64,000 bases of DNA from Gigaspora rosea (GCA_003550325.1 QKWP01000339.1:166349-230348); one strand, 5' to 3'. Shown: positions 1-12,665, counted from the first letter of the stretch. The notes: generated from the letters alone by a model not told the origin. A program made the numbers and translations.

Positions 1-240
1 TAATCTATCACATGCATCTATAATCTTCATTGCATGCAAATCATATGCTATTACCTTTTTCATATAAGCCTCAATTTCATATAAGCCACAAATCAGGTTA
101 TCCTCGCGATAATAACCCTAGCGTGACTTCGTCAACGCATAGGGCTAAAATCATGATTGGCTTGAGATTCTGCTTAAGCCACGATGGGCACTGCGCAAAA
201 TTACTTGGCCCGTATTTGTAATATTTTAAAAAATTAGCCC

Positions 241-850
241 TTTATAAATAAATATTTCTCATTCATCAAACTTGGGTCCGATGTGTAAATTCCCCTTTTT
301 TCATTCACTTAATTATTGATTATTTATTGTAACGAAAAAAAATGCATTGTGAGACGCTCAGAGTGTTTTCTGGTCCATTATTTTTCTTTAGGAATTTATT
401 ATTTTTTATATCAACCTTTTTATTTCAACCAAATAAATATGCACGTTTTTAATACAGAGCGAAATGAAATGAGATGATTTATTATAGCTGTTAGGTGAAA
501 ATTGGTTTCACACTGATGAAACACGAACATAGTTTCTTCGTCTCTCGTTAATTAAAATCTTAAATGATAAGGTGGTGGATTTAACAAAATTAACAAAGCT
601 GATAAATAGCAAAATAATGATACTATTATTCATGTACATAACTAATTAGATTTTTTTTAAAAAAAAAGGAAAGAACTATTATACTAAACTTAAAGTGGAG
701 GATTTCTTGGGGGGTTTTTTATGAATACGTACTACATGGTAGCCTTTTTTTTTTTTCTATCTCTAATGGTCATTTATAAAGGTTAGCAATAGGATGATAT
801 TATTCAAAAAAAGTCTTAAATTTAAATTTATAAATTTATGGTCATGCATT
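241..850. repeat. Dispersed duplication, upstream-region copy U1
   Basis: Non-coding copy of the DNA found upstream of the BTB-BACK-TLDc genes. It shares ordered blocks with 2521-3200, 5820-7200, 16690-17290 and 22370-22640: a poly-T plus 'cacttaattattgat' block, a 'gtgaaaattg..ttcacactgatgaaacacga' block, and a block ending 'catttataaaggttagcaat'. No gene is attached to this copy in the window. Positions 1-240 hold nothing I recognise. Confidence 0.7.
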
Positions 851-929
851 ATTTGTATGTAGAAAAGGCAGGGCTTACTAATTTCCCCAAAGTTCTCATT
901 GAATGACCATTCTCATTATATGAAGTAAA

Positions 930-1980
930 TAACTACTAATTTTTTTGTATTTAATTTTTTTTCATATATTTTTTTTCGTATTTAATTTTTTCATATTTTT
1001 TTTTTCGTAATTAATTTTTTTCATATTTTTTTTCGTATTTAATTTTTTTTCATATCAGATATTTAATTTTTTTTCATATTTAAATTTTTTCTTCATATTT
1101 AAATTCTTTTCGTATCAAGTATTTAAATTTTTTTTAATTTTTCGTGTTTAATATGTTTCATATTTAATTTTTTTGTTTCGAATTTATTTAATAGTGAATT
1201 TTTTTCGTATTTAGCGGCTAATTGTTTTTCGCAAAGCTTTTTTTTCTATTTATGATAACAGTTAATTATTTTTATATTTAGCGGCTAATTGCTTTTTCGT
1301 ATTTAGCAATTAGCTTTTTTTCTATTTAGCAGTTAATTTTTTCGTGTTATTGATTAATATTTTTTTTCGTATTTAATTTTTTTTTAATTTTTCTCATATT
1401 TAATTTTTTTTAATATTTAATTCTTTTTTTGTACAACTTACTCTCATTATATTGAATGCCCGGGCTAAGAAAATCTTCACTATAGCTTATATCGAGAGAA
1501 TATAATATTTACTTCACTATATCAAGTTGAAGTTTAATATTGGAATTCAAAAATTCTTAACTATATCAAATTTCACTATAATAAAAGTTTCCTATAACTT
1601 GTGAGTTGTATTTAAGTTTTTTTCTTTCTTTTTATATTTTAATATTTTTTTGTATTTATTTAATTTTTTTCCATATTTAAATTTATTTCGTTATTAATTT
1701 TTTTTTATTTTATTTCAGGTTTAGTTTTTTCATATTTGATTTTTTTTCATATTTAATTTTTCTTTAATATTTTTTTTCATTCAATTTTATTTTCATATTT
1801 AATTTTTTTCGCATTTGATTTTGTTTTTATATTCAACTAATTTTTTTGTATTAAATTTAAATTAATTTTTTTCGGTTTAAAATTAAATTTTTTTGTACTT
1901 AAATTAATTTATTTTTTTGGTACTGCATTTAAATTAATTATTCGTATTTATTATTTTTTTTATTTTTTCATAGTTAAATT
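930..1980. repeat. AT-rich low-complexity tract
   Basis: Degenerate tandem variation on 'catatttaattttttt' and 'cgtatttaatttttt', interrupted at about 1440-1620 by less simple sequence. No coding potential is seen. It probably arose by slippage. Confidence 0.7.
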
Positions 1981-2369
1981 ATTTTCACTAACAAAAAAAT
2001 GTGCATGAATGAGCTTGAAATATCTTAGTGTTTATGTTTGAAGCGAAACAAAAAGTTGCATTTTTTAATATAGTTAATTTTTTATATCTAACATTTAACA
2101 AATAATAAATTATATGATAATTCTTATTATAGTTGCAGTAAACTTTTGTAGAATCAATTGTATCTTGAAAATTTTGAGAGTTAATAAAAAAATCCTCAAG
2201 AAAATAAATAAAAATTTTTGAACTTAAATATTTGATCAATTTTAGAACTTTCGAAATTTTGAATGAATCTCTATATTCTCAAAAAAAATTTATATATAAA
2301 AAAATAAAAAAATTTCAAACAACTTAAGTATTTGAAATGCATTTTTTTTCTCGGTCTCGATACGCTAAG

Positions 2370-2494
2370 GGTAGCTGCTGAATATGCTCGAAATTTTTTT
2401 AGCTTTTGGAGATTCATCAACGTTAATTATTACGTAAAATCTTCTCAAGTTCAAGAAAATTATTTGAAAGCTTTTCAAATAATTTTATCGCCAT
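2370..2494 (-). pseudogene. Exon-1 scrap of a BTB-BACK-TLDc gene
   Basis: The reverse strand matches the first exon of the gene at 5397-5147: an ATG context at 2494, a stretch resembling SNNFLELL, and codons resembling AHS/ARAFS before a decayed end. The frame is lost and the BACK and TLDc parts are absent. The next open stretch on the same strand (2239-1988) ends in residues resembling KIFQAHS, which is reminiscent of a BTB strand, but that link is weak. The scrap lies just before repeat copy U2, in the same relative place as exon 1 of the intact gene lies before U3. Confidence 0.6.
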
Positions 2495-2520
2495 GTTTTA
2501 GATCATCCCGTAGTGTGTGA

Positions 2521-3840
2521 ATATTTATGATACAAAGTTACATTTTATTTTATCAGTTATTGCGTAATAATTTTAAATATATGCTCGGTAAATCAAAAAT
2601 TAGATTTTTTGTTTTTTATTCACTTAATTATTGATACTCTATTGTGAAAAAAAAACATTAATTGTGAGAGGCTCTAGAATATTTAAGGATTTATTATTAT
2701 TTTTGTTATTTATTAAGATCTAAATAGAACTGTGATTATATGTGGCTATAAGCCAATTAGATCAACTTACATAAACCAAAGCGAAATTAAATGGGATGAG
2801 TTATTTACAGTATAGATGCTAGGTGAAAATTGAAGGTTTCACATTGAAGAAACACGAACCTAGTTTTTTCATCACTCGTTAATTAAAACCTTAAATGATA
2901 AGGTAGTGGAATTAATAAAATTAACAAAGCTGTTAATGAAAGCAATAAATTATCTGTCCGATGTTTATAGAACAAATTTCTATACAACTAGTTTCTAGTT
3001 ACAATTTTAATAAAACAATGTTACTATTATTTATAATGTACATAACTAATTAGATATTTTAATAAAAAAAGGCAAGATTTCGTTACCAAATTTAAAAGGC
3101 AGGATTTCTGGGGTTTTTTCTTAATGAATACATATTATTTGGTAGCCTGTTTTTTTCCCTAATGGTCATATATAAAGGTTTAGCAATAGGTTGATATGAT
3201 TCAAAAAAGTCTTAAATATTAAATTCACATTTACTTTATTAAGTTATGATAATGCATTATTTATATGTAGAAAAAGTATGGTTTTTAATATAAATTGAAT
3301 TTTTATGTTCAGCAATGACATCAACATAACGAGCATAAAATTCAAGACATCATTTTGTTATTATGGAAAATAGTTACTATATTTTAACCTTTATCTTAAG
3401 TATTCTTTCTAGTTAATAACTTCGGTTTGCTTCTATCTTTAGTAATTTCAATTCGGAACCATATTAATTATGCATTTTTTTGGTTATAATCTATTTGTAA
3501 TTGATCGTTTAGCGAAACTACCGGTATTGATTTTTTACATGTTTTCTTGCTAAATAAATAATTTTTTGCAAAAATTTTTGGAACTTGCTCTAGACAAAAA
3601 TAAGTTCAATTCAAACTATGTCAAATAATCAATATATTTTTATAAATAACTAGTAATAAAATAAACTCTATGATGTGAAAATATTTAGTATTATGCAATA
3701 ATTTATGCCAAATTTCTTCTAAGTAAAAGTTTTCTTGACAATAAATAGATTATTTAAATACTGCAGAGCGATAAGAATCTCATGTTTTCATTTAATGAAA
3801 CTCATTTATTCATAATCTTGATAACATTAAACTTCTTGTA
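2521..3840. repeat. Dispersed duplication, copy U2
   Basis: About 1.3 kb of non-coding DNA matching 16620-17845 almost from end to end and running directly into the 3' end of a TLDc gene in both places. The last shared blocks are 'gattatttaaatactgcaga' and 'cattcataatcttgata'-like sequence just before each stop codon. It serves as an empty-site reference for the solo LTR in U3. Confidence 0.8.
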
Positions 3841-3847
3841 TTTAAAT

Positions 3848-5397
3848 TTATGACTTTTTACTAATCTGAAATATTTCGTATTCATTTACTGAAAAAGATA
3901 ATGGACTATAGTTATCATTTCTAATTCGTTTTTCATATGAAAATTGGCAATTCCAACATTGACTAAAACTAAAAAACATTAAATCACAGACGTATTCAAA
4001 ACTATCACCAAAAGATGGGCCATAAGAAGGATGACAATAAATTGCATATTTTGAATTTTTCACACGGCTTAAAATTGAATTTTGAATAGCACCATTTCTC
4101 AGTGAAAAAATAAAACTCTCATCGCAACTCATAAAATTTCTATTAATCGATTTATCCCATCCAATAGGATTATATTCACCAAGAATTTCATCAGTACCTT
4201 TAATCTTTGCAACTACAACAACATTCGTTTGCTTATCACATAAATTCCAAAATGAAGCAGGAGTAAAACCATCTCTAGTTCCACGAAGAAGAAATTTAAA
4301 TTCATAAGGATAATTAATTGCAGAGTACGAATCAGCCTTTTTATCAATCCATGATGTAATTTCAGCTGCGTGTGCTTCATTAATGATTTTCGAAAATGGT
4401 TTGCTCGTTCTGGGTGGTAAATTTTGTGTTAAAACTATACGAGGTGGAAGAATTACTGATGAAACCTGTTTGCTTGGAGATAGATGTTTTTTAAATATAT
4501 CATCCCATAAATTATCATCTAACATCCGTCGATATGGTAGTAACTGATCGATTACATCGTCACTAGAAATTTGAAAATAACGAATATGAGGTAAACAATT
4601 TTGTAAAGTAGTCATCATAGTTAAAAAATTATCATTAGACCAGATTTTAGGATCAGATGGTATTTCAGGATTTTGTACAATTCCCCATTCAATAACATGT
4701 TTCCAAATTTTTGCTTCTTTCATTTGCAAGTCATCTCGTTTAATAACCGAGATTAACGCATTTTCTTGAATTAATGTAAAACCTTCTGATTCAAAAAACT
4801 TTTCTGGATGCTTTACTATGATATCATTGCACCAATTTTGCAATTCTTGAAATTTATTATTTTGAAAGCTTTTTTGAAATACTTCAGAAAAATGTAATCG
4901 AAGCCATGAAGCCTTTGTTTCAATTAAATAAGCCTCAAAACGTTTGGCCAGTTCTTCGAATAAAAATTCACAAGCAATAACCATGAGGTTAAAAATAAAT
5001 GAAGTATCAACATTTTCTAATGAAATTATTCCACCGTAGATATACCTTTAATTAATTTTAATTTTATAATTACATTAATATTTTGATATATTAAGATATT
5101 TTAAACATTATAAGATATAAATAAGAATACAGTATTATATAATTACTTGATAATAATTTCGAATTGTTGAATAGTAATATATTTCAGATTAACCGTTTTA
5201 ATGTTGTTATTATCTCTGTCAATATTCGCCAATTCATTACGAAAATACAATGACCTATGTCTTAAAACTGATGAATGCGCTCGAAATTTTTTAGCATTTG
5301 GAGATTCACCAACGTTAATTATTACGTTAAAATCTTCATCATCATTAAGAAGTTCAAGAAAGTTATTTGAAAGCTTTTCAAATAATTTTATTTCCAT
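3848..5397 (-). CDS. BTB-BACK-TLDc domain protein
   Basis: Two exons. Exon 1 is 5397-5147 and exon 2 is 5045-3848, joined across a 101-nt GT-AG intron (5146-5046) that splits the codon AA|G and restores one frame of 482 aa. Exon 1 encodes a BTB/POZ fold with DFNVIINVGE, KKFRAHSSVLRHRSLYFRNE and an exon junction reading IIIKYIYGG. Residues about 120-210 are BACK-like (LRLHFSEVFQKSF, NALISVIKRDDL, EAKIWKHVIEWG). Residues about 300-482 are TLDc, with FLLRGTRDGFTPASFW, KGTDEILGEYNPIGW and YGPSFGDSF. BTB proteins are usually adaptors for cullin-3 ubiquitin ligases, and TLDc domains are linked to oxidative-stress and V-ATPase functions. The fused architecture is strongly expanded in Rhizophagus. 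The role of this copy is not known. No frame break is seen. Paralogues lie at 15630-16612 and 17852-19419. Confidence 0.9.
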
Positions 5398-6306
5398 TTT
5401 TTAGATGAAAAAAAGATCATCCGGATTATGCGAATATTTATGATAGTCAAAGTGGTACAAAATTACGATTTTATTCTTATTGCGTAATAGTTAGTTATCA
5501 GAGGCAGAATGTATCATTTAGTGGCTGCTTCTGAGCCAATCAAATGGTCATTAAATGATGCTGACACGGTATTATCCAGGAGTGGTTATTGATCATGGTA
5601 CTCATATTAGTTATGTAAATTGTTGTTAATTCATAAAGTTTAGTTTATTGATTATGTGGTTTCTTTCTCTGGTTTGTTTTTTTTCTTTTTTTTCTTTTTT
5701 TTTTACTCGGGGACTTTTTTAAAACAATCTTTAAGATAACATTAAAAAAAATATAAAAAAAATAAATATTAAAATTCGGACCATGGAATACCGTGATATA
5801 GTATTAATATATGCTCAGCAAATCAAAAATTAGTTTTTTTTTTTTTTTTTTTTATTCATTTAATTTATAGATAATTTTTTGTAACAAAAAACATGCATTG
5901 TGAGAGGATCTAGAGTGTTTACTGATCATTTTTTTCTCTAAGAATTTATTATTTTTTATAATTTTTATTTAGACTTAAATAGTGATTACGTTTATAACTA
6001 ATCAGATCAATCTTTTTATATAAACCAGATAAATGCGCAACATTGTTAATAGAGCAGAATTTAATAGGAAGATGATTTATAGCGCTAGGTGAAAATTGAA
6101 GGATTCACACTGATGGAACACGGACCTAGTGTCTTCGTCTCTCGTTATTAAAACCTTAAATGACAAGGCGGTTGAATTAATAACATTAACAAAGCTGATA
6201 AATAGCAAACCTAATGAAAAGCAATAAATTGACTGTCTGATGTTTGTAGAACAAATTTATAAACCCCTAGTTTATCTAATAGCAATTTTTAATAGAACAA
6301 TGCTAT

Positions 6307-7008
6307 TGTAACGAATTATTTTTATTATTTGTAAATATTTTTAAAATCATGTATACAAATAAGGAGATTTAAATGAGGCTTAGTGGCTTATATGTTGGGA
6401 AAACCGGGTCTACAGCGTAAACGCGGTAGATTCAGCGTAAACGCGGTAGATTCAGCGTAAAACGCGGTAGATATAGCGTAAACGCGGTAGATGCAGCGCA
6501 TACGCTGTAATAAATTAAAATGTATATAATCCCTTCAATCAATAAAGCTCGATATAAGTTCCACGTATCATTCTAATATAACACATAATAATAAAATGAT
6601 AAACTTATCTTTTGAATTCGACTTGTAACCTTAATAACCCTTGCGAGACTCAATTCGACGGACTGAATTGACTTGTAACTTCGTATTGGCTTATTATAAC
6701 TCGAATTCCGTGTGACTAGTTTTGTTAATTCCTTTAAATTGTTTACGTGACTCCCGTTAACCTTTGAACTATCCCGAGTCGAACTTACCCCGATTTTACC
6801 TGACCAGTAACCCCGATCGCATATTATCATCATACCTCATCAACCCTTATCACCCTTATCACCTAGTATCGTTTCGTCTATTAACCCTTTCCTGTGATAA
6901 ACTCTCCCATTACTATTGTATTATTTCTCTCATCCCGTAATCGGTTGGAGCTTTAAATTGGCACTATTGTCTATATTGTTTTACCGCTCTCCCAACTCAA
7001 CCGTTACA
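6307..7008 (+). mobile_element. Solo LTR of a retrotransposon
   Basis: Starts TGTAAC and ends GTTACA, an inverted TG..CA pair. It is flanked by CTAT at 6303-6306 and 7009-7012, a 4-bp target duplication. The matching place in U2 (about 3020-3040) reads straight through without the insert. It contains 'aaaatgtatataa' (TATA-like) followed by 'tcaataaag', and a 'ctctccca' block near the 3' end that the gypsy LTRs at 34.5 and 52.9 kb share. The strand is inferred from these signals. Confidence 0.75.
6410..6505. repeat. 20-bp tandem repeat inside the solo LTR
   Basis: Four copies and a partial fifth of a 20-bp unit, 'cagcgtaaacgcggtagatt', with single-base changes. It lies just upstream of the TATA-like sequence of the LTR, so it could be an enhancer-like array. 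It is unusually GC-rich for this window. Confidence 0.85.
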
Positions 7009-7770
7009 CTATCATTATTTAAGTATATAGATAATAAGATTTTTTTTTTAAGAAAAAAAGGCAAGAATTACAATACCAAATTTAAAATGCAGGATTCCTG
7101 GGGATTTTTCTTGATGAATACGTATTATTTGGTAGCCTGTTTTTTTTTTTTTATTTTTCTAACGGTCATATATAAAGGTTAGCAATAGGTTGTTATTATT
7201 CAAAAAAAGTCTTAAATATTAAAATTTATATTTACTTTATAAATTTATGGTAATGCATTATTTGTATGTAGAAAAAGTATTGCTTTTATTATAAGTTGAA
7301 TTTTATGTTCAGCAATGACAACAACATCAAACGAACATAAAACTCAAGACATCATTTTATTATTATGGAAAATAGTTACTATGTTTTAAGTATTATTTCT
7401 AACTAATGACTTCGACCTTTCTAAAGCAATGTTAGCTTTGCCTTCTACAGTATCTTTTGTAATTTTCGATTACAGCATTCATCGAAGTTTCATTGGTTTT
7501 AAGTTTTGCCTTTTTTTCTCACAAAAACAAATTTCGCTTAATAGCTACAAATTTTTAGTAATTTCAATTTGTTACCATATTAATTATGCATTTTTTAGTT
7601 ATAGTCTATTTCAATTGATCATTTTGACAATTGATTTTTACATGTTTTCTTGCTAACATCCAAAATTTATTTTGAAGAAATTTTTAGGAATTTTTTCTAA
7701 CCAAAAATAAGTTCAATTCAGCTATGTCACAATATTAATATTTATATATATATATATATATAACTAACTA

Positions 7771-7919
7771 GAGCTGTAGGTGAAACTAAGTCACGCTAGT
7801 GTGTAGTGAAACTGGTGACTATCTAAAATCTGATTGGCTATTGCATTAATAGCCAATCAGATTTTAGATAATCACCAGTTTCACCAAGTTTCACCAAGTT
7901 TCACGAGTTTCACCAGCAA
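7771..7919. mobile_element. Hairpin MITE, 'gtgaaac' termini
   Basis: Central arms 7806-7842 and 7848-7884 pair with one mismatch around a 5-base loop. Outer parts carry further 'ggtgaaac' and 'gtttcacc' inverted motifs, with tandem 'aagtttcacc' on the right. The termini resemble those of the elements at 27470 and 60179. No coding capacity. Confidence 0.75.
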
Positions 7920-8222
7920 TTACTTCTATATGCGTACTCGATGCTTTCAAACCGATGATAGCAATAATAATGTTAATATTACCGCTAAATTCAATATAAC
8001 CACATTAACAGGAATGATTAGATCCGATGTTGCATCAATGAAATTTGATGTACTAAATCATTGCTGCATATTTATTATTTATATTCAAAATGTATGCTAA
8101 GGTATTGTATATCAAAAGTTACCCTGAATGACTAGAGTATGTTGCATATAATAAATCTCTTCATTATTTTTAACTTACGTAAGTTATAACTTTAAATGAA
8201 ATAAAAAAATGACTAAAATTAT

Positions 8223-8616
8223 AATATGGTGCAAAAAATCTAGACTCGACAATAACGTGACTTTTTTCGATTTTTCAAACTGCTAAATCTTTTTATACAA
8301 GAAGTTTTTCAAAAACTGACAGGTAATTTTATAGAGCTATATAGCTCTTTAAAATTACCGGTCAGTTTTAAGTTTTAGCAGTTTGAAAATTGATATTAAA
8401 ATATTAAAATATTAGTATTTATATATTAAATAAACTTTAAACGATCTTTAAAATACTAAAACATTTACAAAGACATTATTTTAAAAATCTGACCAGTAAC
8501 TTTGTAGAGTTCATCATGAAGAATAAAGTTACCGTTCAGATTTAAAAATATTGCCTGCGTAAAAAGTTTTAGCATTTTGAAAATTATTGTCTAGTGTAGA
8601 TGTCTTGCACCATATT
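8223..8616. mobile_element. MITE with double internal hairpin
   Basis: Outer inverted repeats start 'atatggtgcaa' on the left and end 'ttgcaccatat' on the right. They continue through 'ctagactcgacaataa' and 'ttattgtctagtgtaga'. Inside, arms at about 8272-8385 and 8463-8590 each fold around short loops, with 'aaaattaccggtcagttttt'-like stems. No ORF. Confidence 0.75.
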
Positions 8617-9369
8617 TGTTTTTTTTAAACCTTAATTACAATTAAATCATTAAGATTCAAATCTAAATTTACATGGAATTCAAACTGCTAACGCAGTGAG
8701 CCTCTCTAAGTGAATATCGTCGGGACCAGTTCTGAGGTATGATATTTTCGTTTCACCTTTGCTGTTTTCAAATCATTATGTCATTATGAATCTCGTCATT
8801 TATTTGTACCCCTTTTACTAAGTGCAAGGGCTCTTCAGAAATTACGCGACACATAGTAAGGTTTGTAATCGTAACTCGTGATAGAAACTACGTGAACTAC
8901 GTAATTCAATCTAACCATAAATTGTGATTATTAGAATTGCGAGCAAACTTTGTATGAAAATTTTTTACAATAATTCATGATAGGAATCATGATAATTTCG
9001 ATGCAAACTCAACCTTAAAACGTATTATGTGTCGAGTAGGTTTGTAACAGAATTTTTTTATAGAAACTATGATAAAAAATCATGATAATTCCAACTCAAT
9101 AACACTCTTTTCATTGTTACCGAAATGGCATGCAAGCCGTGAATTTTATATATTCGTAAAACTTTGCTAAAAACATTTAAGTGCAGTACCTCCATCAATG
9201 GATCCAATAAAAGAATTTGATTGGTTTGTCTGATCAAATGACCAATCAGATTCTTTGTCGAATTTATTAAGTGATTTCTATAAATAAGTGGGGAGAATAA
9301 AAAGAGGGGGGAGGGGTAACGTAAACCACCGAATTAAATTGGTCTGGCTTTACCGAAATGGCATGCAAG

Positions 9370-10472
9370 CAGTGTTTAAAATTGGATTTTAAAATTTTAT
9401 ACGGAATACATTTAATAATATTTTAATAAAAACTGCGGAATTAATGTATCAACTTGCGAATTACATTTTTATTAAATCATAAATCTGCGGAAATTTTGTT
9501 AATATATGCGGAAATAAAATTTTTTAATAAAATTTATTTGTGCAATTTTACCACTACCAATTTTGATTACAATCCTGTTACCTGGAATCCGAATAAGTAA
9601 ACATCAAAATCCAGAATTAAGTATGTAATGTGCGTATTGCCACAATTCGAAATTGTGACATTAGAAGATTCGAATCTCCCGATTAGATAGTCTCTTTATT
9701 TAGTAGATATCTTTCATTTCTATTTTTGTATTATTCATTAAATGCTAGTCGAAATCCGTGTAAACTTGATGATTGACATATAATCACCCTCTTTTGTAAA
9801 ATCTTAACGTGTTAGCACGTATGCATGTTAAGAGGCACGGATTATAAACATTCTTAATAGCACGTTAACGTGCTAGGCTTAGTTGTACCATCACGTAACG
9901 TGTTAAACAACATGTTAACGTGCCAAACAACGTGTCGCATATTAAATTAAAATGTATATAAACGAATGAATTTGACTTCAATAAAGAGATACAACATTAG
10001 AAAAGTTCGCTCCGATTTTACTTAAGAAAATAAAGGAAGTAAGCTAGTGTAGTGCTGAAAAGACCTTTATTCGAGTAAATCATAAACTTATCTTCCATAA
10101 CTATTAGAGTTAAACCGGTTAAACGTATATGCTCTCCCACCTTAATAGTTACAGTATGTATGTATATACGTATATAACTGACAACGCTCAGGGAATATTA
10201 AATACGATAAGACAATAATGAATAGTTTATTTCAAGTAAGCATTGTGATTAGCATACGTTCCCTATTTGATTTTAGCATAATAGACTCAATAAATTTTTT
10301 AATAAATGCCCGCAGATTTACTTAATATTAAACCTGCGGGATGAAAAAAATATCTTTAATATGCGGAATTTTTTTTATATTTGCGGAATCCGCATATATT
10401 CTTAAAAAAAAAATTGCGGATTAATTTTTTGGTTTGCGCTCCGCAGATTCCGCAGGTCAATTTTAAACACTG
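9370..10472. mobile_element. Non-autonomous hAT-like element
   Basis: Terminal inverted repeats are CAGTGTTTAAAATTG (9370) and its complement CAATTTTAAACACTG (to 10472). They are flanked by an exact 8-bp target duplication CATGCAAG at 9362-9369 and 10473-10480. An 8-bp duplication with CAGTG ends is characteristic of hAT elements. Subterminal 'tgcgga' and 'tccgca' motifs recur. There is no transposase. An LTR-like stretch lies inside. Confidence 0.85.
9630..10155 (+). mobile_element. Probable solo LTR nested in the hAT-like element
   Basis: It resembles the solo LTR at 6307 in order of parts: palindromic 'cacgttaacgtgc' repeats (9800-9930), then 'attaaattaaaatgtatata', then 'ttcaataaag', and a 3' end 'ctctcccacctt..agttaca'. 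The left boundary and the target duplication are not clear. Confidence 0.45.
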
Positions 10473-10795
10473 CATGCAAGCCGTGTATTTTATATATTTG
10501 ACAAAACTTTGCTAAAAACATTTAATTACATACCTCCATCATGGATCCAATAAAAGAATTTGATTGGTTTGTCTGATCAAATGACCAATCAGATTCTTTG
10601 TCGAATTTATTAAGTGATTTCTATAAGTTAAGAGGGGGGATAATAAAAAGAGGGGGGAGGGGGTAACGTAAACCACCGAATTAAATTGGTCTGGCCTAAA
10701 CTATATTTATAATTTAAGTTTAATGTTTAATAAATAAGGAATAATTTAAATAAAAAATTAATGCATATTCGCATACGTATATATTCATAAATATA

Positions 10796-11572
10796 CAGTC
10801 AGACCCCTAAATGCACGTCGTCGGGACCGGTGCATTTAGGGGCTGCAATTAGGGAACAGCCAATAAGATTGCGAAAATCTTTGTCACGTGACGCATAATT
10901 ATTAGTTTTACCGCAAATATCGTTTTAGAATTTTTACAAGTTTACTTCTTTTTTCTTTATTTATTTATTTATTTATTTATTACAATCCTTAACCTATAAT
11001 TTATTTACTGTAGTATATTATTTAAAGGAAACCATAATGCAGTACAGCATTTTAACAAACGGTTTTATAGCAGATAGTATTTCTGCATTACGGCATTACG
11101 GAATCACAGCATTACGGCTTTACAGCTTTACGGCATTACGGCATTAGGCTTTACTGCTCACAGCAATTATGGCAAAAAATACGGCAATGCCGCAACAGTA
11201 TTAATTTGTAAAATTAATTCTTCCACCAACTATAGTGTGAGGTGTTTTATTTTAATTGGATTCATACCATTAGCCAATTAATACATCACTGATAAGTGCG
11301 TGATAGTGATTTGATACCGTGGATCATGCGAAAACCGTTAAAGCACTAAATGAATTTGATTGGTTAGCAATCACGTGAATGCATTTATGGAGGGAGCTTA
11401 TTATAAACGGGCTGAAAAAATAGCATGCATTTATAGAATAAAGAATGTGCATTTATCTATAGGTCCCGCAATGGGACCGGGCTTATATCATGCATTTAGG
11501 GGGTGCTGCATTTAGGGAGGGTTCATTTAGGGGTGCTGCATTTAGGGAGGGTGCATTTAGGGGGTCTGACTG
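10796..11572. mobile_element. Terminal-inverted-repeat element, CAGTCAGACCCC ends
   Basis: Left end CAGTCAGACCCCTAAATGCA; right end 'tgcatttagggggtctgact' followed by 'g'. TA precedes the left end and TG follows the right, consistent with a mutated TA target as in Tc1/mariner elements. The body carries tandem 'gcatttagggggtgct' units at the right and a 'cattacgg' array at about 11075-11160. No transposase ORF. Confidence 0.75.
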
Positions 11573-12640
11573 TGTGATTTACAACATGTATCAAATAGAA
11601 CACAATACATGGTCAAGTAACCATTTTTGGATCAAATCTACTTTAATGTAGCGTGAAATCCACAAAATAAACAAGTCGAATGCTTGCTAATAAACAAGTT
11701 TATATTTAGACATCACAACATTATTTAGACATTTCGGCATAATTTAGAATTTTGGCACTATTTTAGAATTTCGGCAGACTAAATATCAAATATCGAAATA
11801 TTTCTACAAACTTAAAAGGCGTGTATAATATGGAAATTCATATGCATGTAATTTAATTGAATTCTGAATTTTAAAAATAAAGCCATCATATCTACACCCA
11901 TACCCTAACCCTAATTTAACTAGAAACTCCGAATCCACTTAATCCCATTCCCACTTACAACATGAATACATGGACATTTAGATCTGATGAGAAAATCACG
12001 TTTTTATAGATCATGCAGATTAATATTTTTGTACAAGGTTAAATAAAGTTTGAAGATATAAATAAAGAATTTTAATTAGTATATGTAATTCATTTAATGA
12101 GCCAATAAAAGTTTTATAACAAAAAAGGAGATTCAAAAAATAGTGCTCCAAGCCACCATTAAAATTTTTTAAATAAAACTTTAAACCCTTTCTTTCTTAA
12201 TAAATGCTACGTAGTTCTAATGGATTTAATATGTATAACTTTAGTATCTGAATATTTTAAAAAATTTAATCGAGAAATTTGATAGAGCTAATAATAAAGA
12301 TTTGTTTTTATCGGTTATTTTTTCTAAAAAAATAAAAAAATAAAAAAAAAATAAAAAAAAGATGATAAGACTTAGGGCACATAATGCACTTTGAGATTAA
12401 AATTAAGAATGATATACAATGCAAAGTATCTTTGATTAATGATAACTTATAATGCGCATCTAATACTGATGCATCTAATGCGATCCTTATTTTTTGGACA
12501 AATGAAAAGTTATCGTTTGTGTTGTACCGTAATTAGGATCATCATAATTCTTTATATGCCATTTTATTCAATGCTTTACGTATATGAGGCGCAGTTATTT
12601 GTAAACTAATATAAACAGACATTTTTGGCCTTACAATTTA
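11573..12640. other. Intergenic, no gene seen
   Basis: AT-rich DNA upstream of the phosphatase gene. It contains one telomere-like 'ccctaaccctaa' at about 11913 and homopolymer A runs at 12320-12360. Promoter elements for the next gene cannot be assigned with confidence. Confidence 0.5.
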
Positions 12641-12665
12641 GCTTTGTAGTTTGCAATTCTAAAAA

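Larger units (their letters stand above)
5440..7760. repeat. Dispersed duplication, copy U3, with LTR insertion
   Basis: Same non-coding unit as U2 and U4, beginning just upstream of the intact BTB-BACK-TLDc gene. It is longer because a 702-bp LTR is inserted at 6307-7008. The copy ends at about 7740 in a TA microsatellite, before any TLDc 3' end, so the gene that should follow it is missing. Confidence 0.75.
9119..10695. repeat. Tandem 230-bp duplication split by a hAT-like element
   Basis: Copy 1 is 9119-9348. Copy 2 begins at about 9351, is interrupted after 9369, and resumes at 10473-10695. Both carry 'ttgattggtttgtctgatca', an internal palindrome around 'tgatcaaatga', a G-rich run and the end 'gaattaaattggtctggc'. 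The same end sequence closes the element at 59523-59876. Confidence 0.8.

Noticed and set aside
6916..7182. 88-aa frame over the LTR end and U3 block
   Set aside because: Spans a transposon boundary and a known non-coding repeat; similar text occurs out of frame in the other unit copies.
9660..9690. 'gattcgaatctcc' resembling a tRNA B box
   Set aside because: No matching A box, no cloverleaf arms; it lies inside the LTR-like stretch.
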